DNA from: Colletotrichum lupini
Lineage: Eukaryota > Ascomycota > Sordariomycetes > Glomerellales > Glomerellaceae
Assembly: GCF_023278565.1 (NCBI RefSeq)
Contig: NC_064682.1
Location: forward strand, 62,001-126,000
Length of the DNA stretch: 64,000 nt
Direction: 5' to 3'
Below, piece after piece: positions 12,763-24,821 of the stretch. The notes under the pieces are model-generated. The model worked only from the letters and a program-made list of their open reading frames with translations. It was not told the origin of the DNA and made no database searches. The first letter of the stretch is position 1, and each line of letters opens with the position of its first letter. Both the position numbers and the translations under genes were made by a program.

Positions 12763-12767
12763 GTAAC

Positions 12768-12915
12768 CAAACCTTTAGAGTCTGTCCACTACAAGCGCTC
12801 TCCCAAGGCGGACGCCGAGCCATCAATTTCATTCCTCGAATCAGTCCATTACAAGAAGCAGGCTGAGCCTGCAGCTGAGCCTGCGATCGAATTTTTGGAA
12901 TCTGTCCACTACTAA
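12768..12915 (+). pseudogene. Kex2-processed repeat precursor, 3' part, separated by copia insertion
   Basis: This fragment directly follows the second target duplication. It encodes three more repeat units: PLESVHY then KR, FLESVHY then KK, and a final FLESVHY immediately followed by the TAA stop at 12913-12915. The spacers are again Ala/Glu/Pro-rich (ADAEPS, AEPAAEP). Its frame continues that of the 5' fragment ending at 5877, so the insertion is the only lesion visible in the coding sequence. It has no start codon or promoter of its own, so it is presumably silent here. Confidence 0.85.
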
Positions 12916-14834
12916 GTGACAAGGGACGTGTAGCACCTATTCGCTGTCGGTTAGTCGGATCATGTTTGCTACTAAAGTTCAAGTCAAGGAATCTCAGCTA
13001 ATTGACCCTAGTATCAAGTTGTGAAGTACCCCGCGGGCTCTCAGAGTGGGAGCATTAATTAACTGGAAGGATTATCGAGCGACTTTTGTCGACATTCTCT
13101 CCAGTCTAGTTGTCTACCTAGTCAACATCACATCAGGTGAGAAGGATTTGTAGACTTGTAGCCAGTGGCAAGGATAGTATAACTTCCTACTTGCAATATT
13201 ACGACTGTCCTTAAGTTCTCATCGCGCTCACGATCGTAATGACCTGATTGCGCCTTGGATATTGTAGATTACAATTGGCATTCCAGTGGAAAGTAGCAGC
13301 CAGTGGCTACGTAAGCGTCACCATCAGTCAATCGACAGTGGCACACACTTAAAATGATCATACTCTTGATGAACATCTAGGCTGTGGTGCAATTGCAACA
13401 TAATGTACAGGTGCCTTGAGCAGTGACATTGAAGTAAGCGTTCATAGTTCAGTGATGAAACTCAAATTTGGCACAACACAATGCCCGATCTACACTCTAT
13501 AGCATCCTCTAGGGCTGAAATTCCTTGTGCGACAAACAGCATTGCACATCCTGGCGTGGAGGTCGAATACAAGGAGGGTTGTGGTTGCAGAGATTCACAA
13601 TCAAATAACCGTGGTCAGAGCAATAGATTGGACCTGGGCAGCCTTTCCGACTATTATTGTTGCTTGCCGTTTAATCGACCAGATGTGTAGGATTGAAACA
13701 AGCGGGATTGTCACATAGGTGTGACACGTGATCATTTGGGTTTCGCTTGTGAAGTTGCGCGTAGGCGACGATGTGAAGTAGGTACGCTCTCGAAGCTTTC
13801 CTGCCAGTGAGGCCTTTTTTCGCTTTGCCATTGCTCTTTGTCCATATCTATGGTAGAAGTACGATTAGTGTTTGAAGCTAGAGCAGACTTCTGGGAAGCT
13901 GACCTGAGCGTAACCATCTCGGGTGCGACATCCAATTGGAACATGACAACCAAGTTTTGTGTCAACTTCACATCTTTTGGCGCGTCTTTTGGCAATCAAT
14001 GACTTGGCACGGGACCAACCAAGGTCGTCCATAATGTTTATACGAGCTCGAGCCATTTTGAACCTGGTACGAGTGAGAGGGATAAAGAAGAGCAGGATAT
14101 CTACTCCGTCACGAGAGGATACAATATCCTCTTTTAAGGTCGAGTAATCGATGAGCTTTGGCAGTGGAGCAGGAGCATTCGTTACTTAATTTCGCAATCG
14201 ATTAAATCCACCTCCCGCAACGCCCGCACGCGGGGCCGCCGAATGCATACACCCACCGGGGTTTAATAAAGTAAGGTACCTTAATGATTGACTGAGCCTA
14301 GCCCAGTATTGGAATATCTAGACAAGACAGATACTGGGGGGTGGGCGGGTGATGATCTTGGCCCTTCGCACATCGCTTGGGACGTTCTATGAACCAGTAA
14401 ATGATAATCGCTGTTAAATTGTTAACAGCCTCTGTGACATCGTTCGGTGATGCTCATGCGACTGGCAACAGCGCGGAGACTTGTGATATTGATACTTTAT
14501 GAGGATTGACAAGACAACGTACCTAAAATAGGTCTTCGCGAGCCCGAACATGGGTAACACCAAAACTCTATGTTATTAATTGGCAATTTGCTTTTTATTG
14601 TGATTGTTTGGTAAGCAACTCAATTTTATTCGTCTACAGCGGTCGCTGATGCACAGAGAGGCCTACGAACACTTGCGGTGGTAGTCACGTATGCACTCGC
14701 GAACCGCAGCTTCGAAACATCAAAATACGACGGATTAAGACAATCGATTACTACAATATTGACATATCCTGTATTCTGATGCTCTATGGCATAAAATTCT
14801 GCGTTTCATTCCATTGAATGTCGTGGCGACCTGA
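12916..14834. other. Intergenic region, no supported gene
   Basis: This is 1.9 kb of ordinary base composition with several overlapping open frames under 90 codons (13481-14147, both strands). None carries a recognisable motif, a signal peptide or a convincing splice pattern. No further UstYa-type HxxHC motif was found here. Confidence 0.45.
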
Positions 14835-15275
14835 TCAAGGCAAGTTCTGGGGAGCGTAGCTTTGGTCAGGGTTTACCGCCTGGCCGTTCACCAGCTGCTT
14901 GTCGGTGTAGGCGGGCCAAACAATAAGCTTCTGGTCCGTGACAGAGAAGGTTGTGAATCCCGCATCCGGACCGAACTGTCCGCTCCAGCCCGATGTAACA
15001 GAGAAAGCTCCACATTTGGCGTTTGAGGCAGCGCGGCTTGCAGGTGCGCCGGTAGTTATGAATTTGCAGGCTGTGGGATCTGCGATGTGGGTGTTGATGT
15101 TGAAGCTATAGTCGCAAGAGGTATCCTCAGCATTGCAGGTGCGGGTAAAACCTTCAATGGTCCATTCCGCGACACCCGCGGCCATCATTGACTTAACCTC
15201 ACGCTTCGAAACGGGTGAGCCGGAGACGGCAGAGGCAGCAGTCAGGGCTGTGAGGAAGAGGTGGGTGATCTGCAT
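14835..15275 (-). CDS. Small secreted protein, effector-like
   Basis: This is a single exon of 146 residues. The ATG at 15275 is used; the open frame extends further upstream but without an ATG. A signal peptide (MQITHLFLTALTAASAVSG) is followed by a dibasic KR at residues 24-25. The mature part has four cysteines (in RTCNAEDTSC, TACKF and AKCGAF), which would allow two disulphides. The block WTIEGFTRTCNAEDTSCDY resembles a family of small secreted proteins in plant-associated ascomycetes whose biochemical role I do not know. A TATA-like site lies about 140 bases upstream. It stands alone between transposon blocks, a common setting for effector candidates, but an effector role is inference only. 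Confidence 0.82.
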   Translation of the reverse strand: MQITHLFLTALTAASAVSGSPVSKREVKSMMAAGVAEWTIEGFTRTCNAEDTSCDYSFNINTHIADPTACKFITTGAPASRAASNAKCGAFSVTSGWSGQFGPDAGFTTFSVTDQKLIVWPAYTDKQLVNGQAVNPDQSYAPQNLP

Positions 15276-16817
15276 TATCGCGAGGTCTTGAGGAAACAAT
15301 TTGAGTTGTTAATTAAATTGAGAAGGGAGTGATTGTTTGTAACTATTGGCTTGTATTGGACGACGTGATGTTTTGAGTTGAAGTACCGTCCGGAGTGGCG
15401 GCGGACGAGCGGATTTATACCAGTCAAGAGTCAAGGTTGTATTACTAGAGGCCATCAAATAAATGAGCACAGATCAATGGTATGACAACAAGCTCGTGGG
15501 TACTCAAACGATTGAGAAAGTGACGTTGCCATCGTATTCCCTCTCCCTGCGTCGGTGGACCTTGGACTCTCGCTAAGTTCCCCGTGACTGTCTTCGATCC
15601 CCATTTCATGATCCATCATGACAGCAGCTTAGTGCGGATGTGAACCAGCAATGTGTCATAGTCCAGCCAAAAAGTTCCTATGCGGTCATAACAACCTGCC
15701 TTCCGGGTCACTTTGATCGCTTAAGGTAATTGCCTATACGCCTCGCGGTTCAGTCGGCTCAAGCCGTCGGTCATACGTGGCTTAGAAGCATACGCATCCG
15801 CTGGATGGTCCTTCCTTTAGCTACCATTCGGTGGAATGATGGCTCGCAAGACCACTGCACAATGAATCCTCCAATCCATCGAGGCAAGATTCTCGTATTC
15901 AGGGTCGCATGCATTCTCATTTCTGACTTGAATTCCAGGCACATGACGCAGGTTATGTAACCTCGATATTAATACGAGCGCTATCTGCCGGGGCTGATTA
16001 ACCTAAACAAGGCACGACTCCACGTTCTAATCTGCTTTCGGGCCTCCGATTGCCCCGAGGCTTCATCGCCCCAGAAGCATGCCGCCCCCGCTGATCTACC
16101 TTTATTTCGATTGATCATTCCTAGTGCTCCCATAATCCTAAGTTTAGCCACATAGTTCTGACCAACGGTGTGTGATTGATGTTGCCCGTTGGATTCATAA
16201 TTCTCCACCTGCATTTCACTAAAACACAACACTGAACTACTCAGGACTTCTCCCTGCAGTCATCGACCGCCAAGCTGGAGTGCGGCATGTAGTTGCCAGT
16301 ACGCCAAACTGATCGACGAAGCCAGTCTTGCAAACAGCGAGCGAAGGCTTTGCTATCTCGTAGGCAGGCAGGTCTCAGTTTCGTTGATCTGCATGAGCTG
16401 ATGTTGAACTCTCCCTTGCAAGATCCTCGCATCCTGTAGGACTGACTGACTGCGACATCGCTCATCTTCAGGTGTGAAGTACTAATGTGTATGAAAATCA
16501 TAGTCGTAACGCTGTGAGCACATTGTGTGCAGACAGATAGACTCATCAACGTACTTTCACACATGTGAGTCAGATGAAATCCAATTCGAACTGTATCGAT
16601 ACATGCAGCAAAATACTTGGATTTCGTAATTTCTGAGCGTCTTGGAACGTGCGTATGCTAATTACATTTGCGAGGATTTCTCGCCGTATTAGAAGGCACC
16701 CTGGAAATCCGACCAGGTAGAACGACGACCCCATGTGCTGCTTGCTAAAAAGCGACGAGGAAAGTCAGGGAAACTTTGTTTCGACTAAGACAATGACGAT
16801 GATGCATTGAACTCGCA
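15276..16817. other. Promoter and intergenic region, no supported gene
   Basis: The first 150 bases hold the promoter of the small secreted protein gene. The remaining 1.4 kb has only short frames (15730-15960, 15981-16232, 16241-16564) without domain signatures. The target duplication TCGCA of copia copy 2 ends at 16817. Confidence 0.45.
15413..15419 (-). promoter_or_regulatory. TATA-like box of the small secreted protein gene
   Basis: On the minus strand this reads TATAAAT, about 140 bases upstream of the ATG at 15275. It is a plausible core promoter element, suggested only by sequence and spacing. Confidence 0.4.
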
Positions 16818-17022
16818 TGTTAGTATCCCTATTACAGGGTAGTTAGTTCGAACCGTAGTTGACAAAGAGATTAATTAAACTATATAAATATCTACGTTAT
16901 AAATATAAAAAGGAGGTTCTAACCGTAGGTTAGGCTAGCTACGATAATCGTAAATAGGGCCCCTAATTAGCCCCTACGTAGTCGGCTATATACTATAGTT
17001 AAATTAGACTTCTAATCCGATA
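16818..17022 (-). repeat. 3' LTR of copia copy 2
   Basis: As written it starts TGTTAGTATCCC and ends CCGATA. It is the LTR distal to transcription of the reversed element. The outermost bases are little mutated and the inner part is TA-rich. Confidence 0.88.
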
Positions 17023-20000
17023 CTAACTTTCTCTTTTTTTTATCGATTTAACTACTACGGTTAGAGGTATAATTCGACCTCGGGCCCGTTTACTAAGTCG
17101 TCTCCTTTTCCTCCTTTTCTCTACTTTTTTCGTATAACCTATCCCTCTATTCGTATAATAACTTTTTTATTACTTACGAATTACTCTAATCCCTTATTTA
17201 GTACTACTTTTATAAAAGCGTTTGCGAGGTTATTTTTATTATTAATCTAATAGATCTTAAGTATCTTATACCTTTCGTACGATTACCTAAGGGCTATAAT
17301 ATCGATTATAAGCCTCTTTTCTTTCGTCGTTCCTAATTTAATAAAGTATTCGTATAGCGAGTAGGAATTTATATAAATAACCGTTAGAATAGGTAAAAAG
17401 CTAATTCGATTAGTAATCTTCCTTAGTATTATTAAAATCGTATAAGAGCGGTTAACGCCGTTAACTATACTATAGACCTCTAATACTAATATACTTCTTA
17501 TTACCCACTTATTTTTAGTTAATAAGTAGTAGATTATATTACTATATATAGTAAATTCGCTCTCGCCTATACTCTCGTTAGCTAGGATAATAATATACTT
17601 TAATTACGAAGTGAGGTCGTTATTATTTATAAATAACTTATTAACGAAGACGTAGAGCTTACTAATCGTAAGGTCGATTAGGTAGTAAACGAGACCTCGA
17701 TCGAGATTTATCTATTACTACTTAAGCCGCTTATTAAGTACTTCGACGTCTCGTTTAGTTAAATCTATAGCCTGCGCTACTTTAGTATAGTTAAAAGTCG
17801 CCTCGGGCTAATAAATACTTATAATATATACCCCTCGCGCGAGCTTAGCCTTATACTACTTTTTAACGTTAGTTACGTTTAGATCGACGAGGTTAATTTT
17901 CTCGCCCTACCCCTTTTATTAAAAGATAACGGTTTCTTTTTTAATTATAAAAATCCTATTATTAAATACTAGGGGGGTATTTATTATAAAGACCTCTTTT
18001 AGCTTCGCTACGAAGCCCGCTTTTTAGAGCTCCTTATCCTCTTTTTTTATAAAGTTAATATTAAATAGGCTTAATATATCGTCGGTTTATATTCTAACGA
18101 TCCTAAATTAGTCGCTTTTATGCTCCGTAACTAATAAGCACGGGTCGTACGTAGAGGTAACTATTAATAGTTAATTAATATAAAAATCGTAGTAGGTAGC
18201 TTACTAATAGGTGCCCGATTCTGCGAGCCTATATAGTAGCTTAAGCACTTTAATAATCGTACTTTTTAAGTACTTACTAGCTATTTCCTTCGGTAGATAG
18301 GCTAGGATTTTCTTTATAAGCCCTATAGCCGATTAGGTATAAGCCTAGGTAATATCACGGCTCTAAATCTCGTATCCTTTCTTTTATAGCGATACTATTA
18401 GTACTATTATTAATCGTTAGCTATAGCGCTATATAGTAAGCGATTATATAAGTAGCGTTACCTTTTCGACGTCGCCGTACCCCTAAACTACGTATCTAGA
18501 CTTCTCGTACGGCTAAGGTATTCCTTTCCCTTTAATCTTATAAACTATTTGTAATTTAAATATGCGGAGGTTTATATATTTTTCTAAGTCGTATAGGATA
18601 AATCGATAGACCCCTCGATTATAAAGAGTATTTACTTCGATAAGATCTAATCCCTTATATAGCTTTTTAGTAATTATAATTACGCTTTCCTTGCGTAGTT
18701 TAACCGCTAGCTCGAAATCGGCTTTCTCTTTTACTATATAAAAAGTATTAATTACCTCGTCGCTAGTAATAAATTACTACGTTAGGGCTTACCGTCGTAG
18801 TCTTTTATAACGTCTTATTAGTAGTATTAGTACCCTTTTAGTAATATCCTCTTCCTCGTCGTCTATTAGTATTATTACGACGATTTCGTTAAGGATAATT
18901 TCTTATACCTCTACTGCGGGTTATATAGTTTCCCCTAGCTCTTCTTCTTTTTATAGGTTAGAAATTACCTCGTTAGGATCTATATAGTACGGTCTAACTA
19001 TTATAATTAATACTTTAAGTAGCTAGTCGCGATCTCTTACGACTATATAAGAGCGCTTATTAACGGAAATTAACTTATATAGCCTAGTCTACTATTAGGT
19101 AATTTCGTACTATACTCGTATATCTAAATTTAGTAGTATATCTAAATTATCCCTTATATTAGGCCTATTATGCGTAGTAATTACCTCGTTAACTTACTTT
19201 TTTATACTTACCTCGCGCAGTGCCCGTATTACTTTTTTAACTACTCGGGCTCGTTAGCTTATACTTAGTAATAGTAGTAAGGCTAAGGTCGTTCTTAGAT
19301 ATGCTCTAAATACTAATAGCATTAGTATAAGTCCGTTAGGCCCTATAATATCGTTATAGTATTTAAGTATTATTTAGAGGTATTCGTCGTTAGTAAAATC
19401 CGGATTTTCCTCTTTAATAATTCTAAACGCCCTTTTTAACTACTAGTGTGCCCTTTTTACCTTTCTAATACTATAGTGCGCTTTAACGGGTACGACTTTT
19501 ATTTATATACTATAGGCCGTCGTATTATCCCTAAATTCTACCGACTTAAAGCTAGTACTAACGTCGGTTCTAATACTATCTAGCGGTCCCTAGTATATAT
19601 TAATCTAGCTTTTTCGCAGGGCTACCTTTACTATCTTTACTTATAGATCCCGGAGGAATTGCCCTACCTAGAAGGATATAACTACGTCGATTATATATAA
19701 TACTAGCTAACTATTTAAGTAAAAGATATCGACGACTATTTCTTAGTTAAAGTTAAGCTTATTATGCAATTTAAACTTAAATCTACGTAGGCTCTGCGCA
19801 TTTATTTAGTATTAATAATATACTTTTATTAACTACTCTAGCGCCCCTATTTCGATATTATTATTACTTAATTACTTTAGGAGGTTATATAGCCTCGTAA
19901 CTAACGGGTACCCGAATCTCTAGTATAGTTTTCTAAGCTCACTTTCCGTTAAGTAATTAATCGACTTCGTATCGTTAATAAGCTTTATAAATATATACCC

Positions 20001-20228
20001 CTATCGTCGTTCGACTACCTCGAAGTACTTATTACTAAAGATTCTGTTCCTCGTATTATCGAATATAATACCTAGTCGATCTATGTTTTTTAGATATAGG
20101 AGAAATAGGGTATTAATAAGTAAAATATAGAAAGTTATCGTTCTAAAGTACGTCTTTACTTTTATTATACTTAGGGCGACGATTTCCTTACCTAGGCCGA
20201 AACTAATCCTCATAATACCCGCCGTCAA
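20001..20228 (-). pseudogene. Protease-region remnant of copia copy 2
   Basis: This 75-codon open window reads FGLGKEIVALSIIKVKTYF and then TFYILLINTLFLLYLKNIDR. It matches the conserved stretch at the end of the protease domain in fungal copia polyproteins (usual form TFYVLPxNTPFLLCLxDMDRLG). It is a relic, not a gene. Confidence 0.75.
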
Positions 20229-23200
20229 TATATTAAATATTACTAGCGCGATCTTTTATAGCGCCTAGAATTACCCTTTTCCTCTAGTTAATTATTATAA
20301 TACCCTAGTATCTAAGATAATCCTATAAAAATTATCTAGGCCGTACTTTTCGCTTATATAAAATACTTATACGAGCTTAGTATTCGAGGGATCTAAGTAA
20401 TATAAAAAGGACCCCTTTAGCTACCCCTAGATTTACTTAGTACTATGTTCTTTTTTTTTAAATATTAAGAGAAATAGCGTCTTCTCTTTAATTATTAAGA
20501 GAATGGGCTTCGGCCCTATTAGATTCGCCCTTTTAATTACCTCTATATCTATTATCTAAAGGACCTTCCCTTACTATTTATAAATAAAAGCCTACTTATT
20601 AAGAGCTTCTACTACTCTCTATTCGTTTAGCCTCGTATATCCTCTAAAGACTAACGAGGTAAAAAAAGAGTAGTTAATATCGTTAATTTCGTCGTAATCT
20701 AATTCGTTAGTATAGGGGGTAAGATCTTCCTTATTTTCCGAATCTCTTATAGGGGGTATATACTTTAGGCTATTACTTTAGCTACCGTCGCTAAGTTCCG
20801 TACCCCCGGATCTGCCCTTATATATAATAAGGAATTAGTTAAACCGACGAGGGCTAGTTTTACTATTTATTACCCTCGACTTTCTATACTATTTATACAA
20901 TTTAGTACGCTCTTCCTCAGAATAGTTACTTAATTAATATCTATCTTTTTTATAAATATAATATTACTTCTTTTATTACCCTACCCGGAAGTTAAATCTC
21001 TACCTATTTAATAAATCTAGGCCTCCTTACTAGCGATTACTATATCTAGCCTCTTTTCTTTTCTTATTATACGTTCGATTAACTTAATATTATTAATAAG
21101 GGCCGTCGTATACTTAGAGGTAAGTTTAGTACGGTATTCTTATTTTAATATTAAAGCTAGATCTTAGCCTCGAGTAGAGCGTCTCGTAGTCTTTAAGTAC
21201 TTAGTATAGGGTAATCTTTATTTTTAATATACGCTAGATTACGGTATAGAGATATTCGACTTTCCGCTCGTTTATCCCCTTATTTAGCTAGGTTTTCGCT
21301 AGCTTATCGATTTGATTAATAAGCTCTTCGAGGATCTTTACTCGTAATTTACCCTCTATTATCCTAGCTATAGATATAAAAAAAATCGCTCGTAGCTTAA
21401 ATAGGAGCTCTAGGTTCTTATTATAGGTCTCGAAGCGGCTTCGGATTACGTTAATTATATTAAGAAAGTCGTTTTAATCGAGATTACGTACTACTTCGTA
21501 ATAATAATTAGAGGCTTTACTTACGAGTACGATATTAATTACTAAATAGTACTAGTATTCCCTAATTCCGACTTTTTTATAATAATCGTAAAATATCGTT
21601 AGGGTTTCTTATAAGACCTTATACTTCCCCCCAGAGTATAATTTCTCTTTTAGGAAGATCTTTTTAAGGTCTATAAATTACCTCGTATTTGCTACTAAAC
21701 TTTTAGTATTTATATACGAACCTTATGTCGCTACGTATTATTAGTAATTTCGGGTCGTTTACCTCTTTTTTTATTAGCTAATCGGCACCGAATTTTATAT
21801 TAGTAGCGGTAACGAGTTATAGATTAAAATAGGCAGAATTATTAATTATCGTACTTCTAGTACTATATTTTACCCCGGTATATCCTTTTACGACGATAGA
21901 TTTCCGTTAGTAATTATAAAAAGGAAATCTAGGTCGTTTACCCTTTTTCTAAATTCGTTAAAGCGATTATATGCTCTATCGACCTATACTTAGTTCTATA
22001 GTACGAATTCCTCTTTTATAATTATCGCTATTAGTATTTCGTATAGCTCTTATAATTATAATTATACTAGTAATACCCCTCGCTTATAAAGGAATTTATT
22101 AATTACTTTTGTAATTCCTAGGCTTACGTTTACGAACTATTTATTTAGCTAGTAACTAAGGTCGTTTACGATCTTATAGAATAGGGGTTACCCCTATAGC
22201 CCCTTTTTCTTATAAACCTTAGTTAAATAGATTAATACTACGTTAATTTACTCGCCGTTAGGCTAATCCGCGATTCTATATATATACGTCCCCTAATAGT
22301 CCGGGTTAATATTTACCTATTTATAAGGGATTAGGATTCTATTTAAGATCGGGTTTCGTCCTCTTTTTCTTTACCTTAACTCGCTAAGGGTCGTGCTCTA
22401 ACTTATACTCGTATTAGCGGTTACTAGTATATTTAATCTTAATAAAGATATATTTAATCCGCGCGCGGGTTATAATAAATCCGTACTTTTACTACCTAAC
22501 GAATTTATTAAGGTCTAAGAGATTCCCGCTTCTTCTCGCCGTCTTATTACTACTCTCGTTTTTACTATTTTTAGTAATTACTATTACCTTTTTAAGTCGC
22601 TAGCTATCGTACTTACTAAGATCCTCTTTTTTATTTAGTATAAAAAGGTAGGTTTTAGTAGTTCCTTTTTATAATAATAGTAGTAGACGTTTATATTACT
22701 ATAAGATAATATAGTAATTAGTCTTAGGATCTTTACTAGTTACCGATTTCCGCTATCCCGTATACTTCTAGCCTCCTAAGCCTCGTACTCTCTATAATTT
22801 CTAAATAGCTTCCTTCCTTAACCTACCTCCTCTAGGGCGGTATTCTATAAGAATAGTCGAAATTAGACGCCGGGCGGCTTATAGAGGAGCTATATAGGCC
22901 GTTAAGAACCGTATAGGCCGTTAAGTACGGTTAACGAAGTTAAGCCCTCTTTTTTATAAAATCGTATATTTTAAGGACTTATTAAAAATGCCTACTTATC
23001 GCTCGTACGCAATAAGGTTAGATACCTTAGAAATCTTATTTTTTACGGCCTCTCGGTACCCTATTTTATATTTTTTAAGTAGTCTTTTTCGTAGTTTAAT
23101 TATAGTTAGGTAATTATCGCTTATTAGCAATCCCTTTTATTACTTAGTTAATTTTTAATCGCGGGCCGGTTATAAAAAAGTCGTTTAGTAAAAAAGCTAC

Positions 23201-23463
23201 TCGGGGCGACGGTAAAAGGCTAGTTACTTAAGCAGTTCTATTAATTAATATAGTTTAACATAATAAACGTCGACCTCTCGTAAGTAGTAAAGGGCTATAA
23301 TTACTTAATTCCGTACGGTATTTAAAAATCGCCTCCTTTTTTATTTACTTCTATAAGGTTAATTAGTACGAATTTCTTATCCCGTGCGGTATTAAGAGGT
23401 CGTCTCTTTTATATAGGGAGATACCTTACCGATTTATAATAATAGAGTTTAATTACTAATTAG

Positions 23464-23668
23464 TATTAGTATCCTTATTATAAAGTAGTTAGTTCGAACC
23501 GTAATTAACGAAGAGATTAATTAAACTATATAAATATCTGCGTCGTAAGTATAAAAAGGAGGTTCTAACCGTGGGTTGGGCTGGCTACGATAATCGTAAA
23601 TAGGGCCCCCAATTGGCCCCTGCGCAGTCGGCTGTATGCCGCGGTCGAATTGGACTTCTAATCCGACA
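23464..23668 (-). repeat. 5' LTR of copia copy 2
   Basis: As written it starts TATTAGTATCC and ends CCGACA. The outer 100 bases keep GC-rich sequence (GCCCCTGCGCAGTCGGC) that RIP has altered elsewhere. Confidence 0.88.
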
Positions 23669-24821
23669 TCGCACGAGTTCTGACTTCCATTTTCAAGGGA
23701 GAGATGAAACTCACATGATTAAAACCATATTCGTAGCTGATCGCGGGGACAAATGGGATCGCCAGCGCATAGATAGGACTCAAGTGAATCACATTTTCCG
23801 AACAAAACTAGAATCCCTTAAAGTTCAACTTTGATATTTCACATGGTATGCAGTTATACCCACGTATATATAAGCAGGTCTGCAGTCTTCAAGGCTCACG
23901 TTAATCGGTAATATTCAAGGAAATGCGTAAAACATTGCCTCTCATAAATACCTTAGGCTGATTGAAACATGAGGATTGAATAAGACCTGCTCTGAGAATT
24001 TCAACTATGACTTCTTTATTGCTTTGGGAATAGACATTCGCTCTGCGTTACTTGATGTACCTACGGTATCGTGGATTCACTTAGCAGATGCCGGAAGTCA
24101 TCCTTCGTAGATTCAAGGTTCCTAGTACTCATTACCTTCTTCTTCAGACTTCGATCCGCAACAGGAGTGACGTTAGAAGGAGACAAATCAAGTCGCGACA
24201 TCACATACCTGGGGACTTCGTTCATCCACGGTCAGAACATGAAAGTCTCGAATTATGAGTTAGACTTGTTCTTGCGGACGGCACAACATACGCCGTTCTC
24301 AGAGACTACGGATCTCATCAAGGCACTAGCACCCACAGCACGTATAGAATTAATCAACGCTTTCTCAATTTGAATCACTAAACTATTCTAGAGACCGACT
24401 TTAACTGCCTGCAACCTCGAACCCAACTAATTTCCATCGGAAAGGCACTTCGAGATGTCCGAGTGCATCGGCCTGACCTTCTTGTCATCACTACTCTTCA
24501 TCGCTCAGGTCACCATATCATGTGCGGGCAAGGAACTGAGTTCGTCAATGACCGTATCCTTGTACAGCTCGAGTATTCTGAGAAGAGTGGGTTATCACGA
24601 GGCAAAAACCTGGATGTCATTTATGTTCCACCTATCTTTCCGAGATATCTTGTCTGCGCCCATCATACCACCCAACTCCAGTCTTGATGTCTCAAACGGA
24701 TGAACGAGAAGCGACAGGCAAATCACTGCACAAGTGCGTGTGTAGGGCAGCAAGTTTAGAAAGACGAACTCAGGCGTTTGAGCAATTTTCTTCCTATTCC
24801 CGGACCGCTTTCCTCAACAGG
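23669..24821. other. Intergenic region with unresolved open frames
   Basis: Plus-strand frames at 24071-24373 and 24455-24703, and an overlapping frame open from about 24394 to 24687, could be pieces of a decayed or multi-exon gene: a CTAG acceptor-like site lies at 24389-24392. The peptides (for example RDVRVHRPDLLVITT, VNDRILVQLEYSEK) match no family I recognise. I do not call a gene. Confidence 0.35.

Larger units (their letters stand above)
16818..23668 (-). mobile_element. Ty1/copia LTR retrotransposon, copy 2 (RIP-degraded)
   Basis: This is a complete 6851-base element in reverse orientation, with 205-base LTRs and a perfect 5-base target duplication TCGCA (16813-16817 and 23669-23673). 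The interior aligns along its length with copia copies 1, 3 and 4 and is full of RIP stops. A 75-codon open remnant at 20001-20228 matches the end of the copia protease region. The segment after the 5' LTR (about 22800-23000) differs from copies 1 and 4 but matches copy 3, so this is a second leader type. Confidence 0.93.

Noticed and set aside
13481..14147. Cluster of short overlapping frames on both strands
   Set aside because: None longer than 90 codons, no motif, no consistent splicing; best read as noncoding.
23613..23834. 73-codon plus-strand frame
   Set aside because: It begins inside the 5' LTR of copia copy 2 and runs across the element boundary, so it is a chance fusion.
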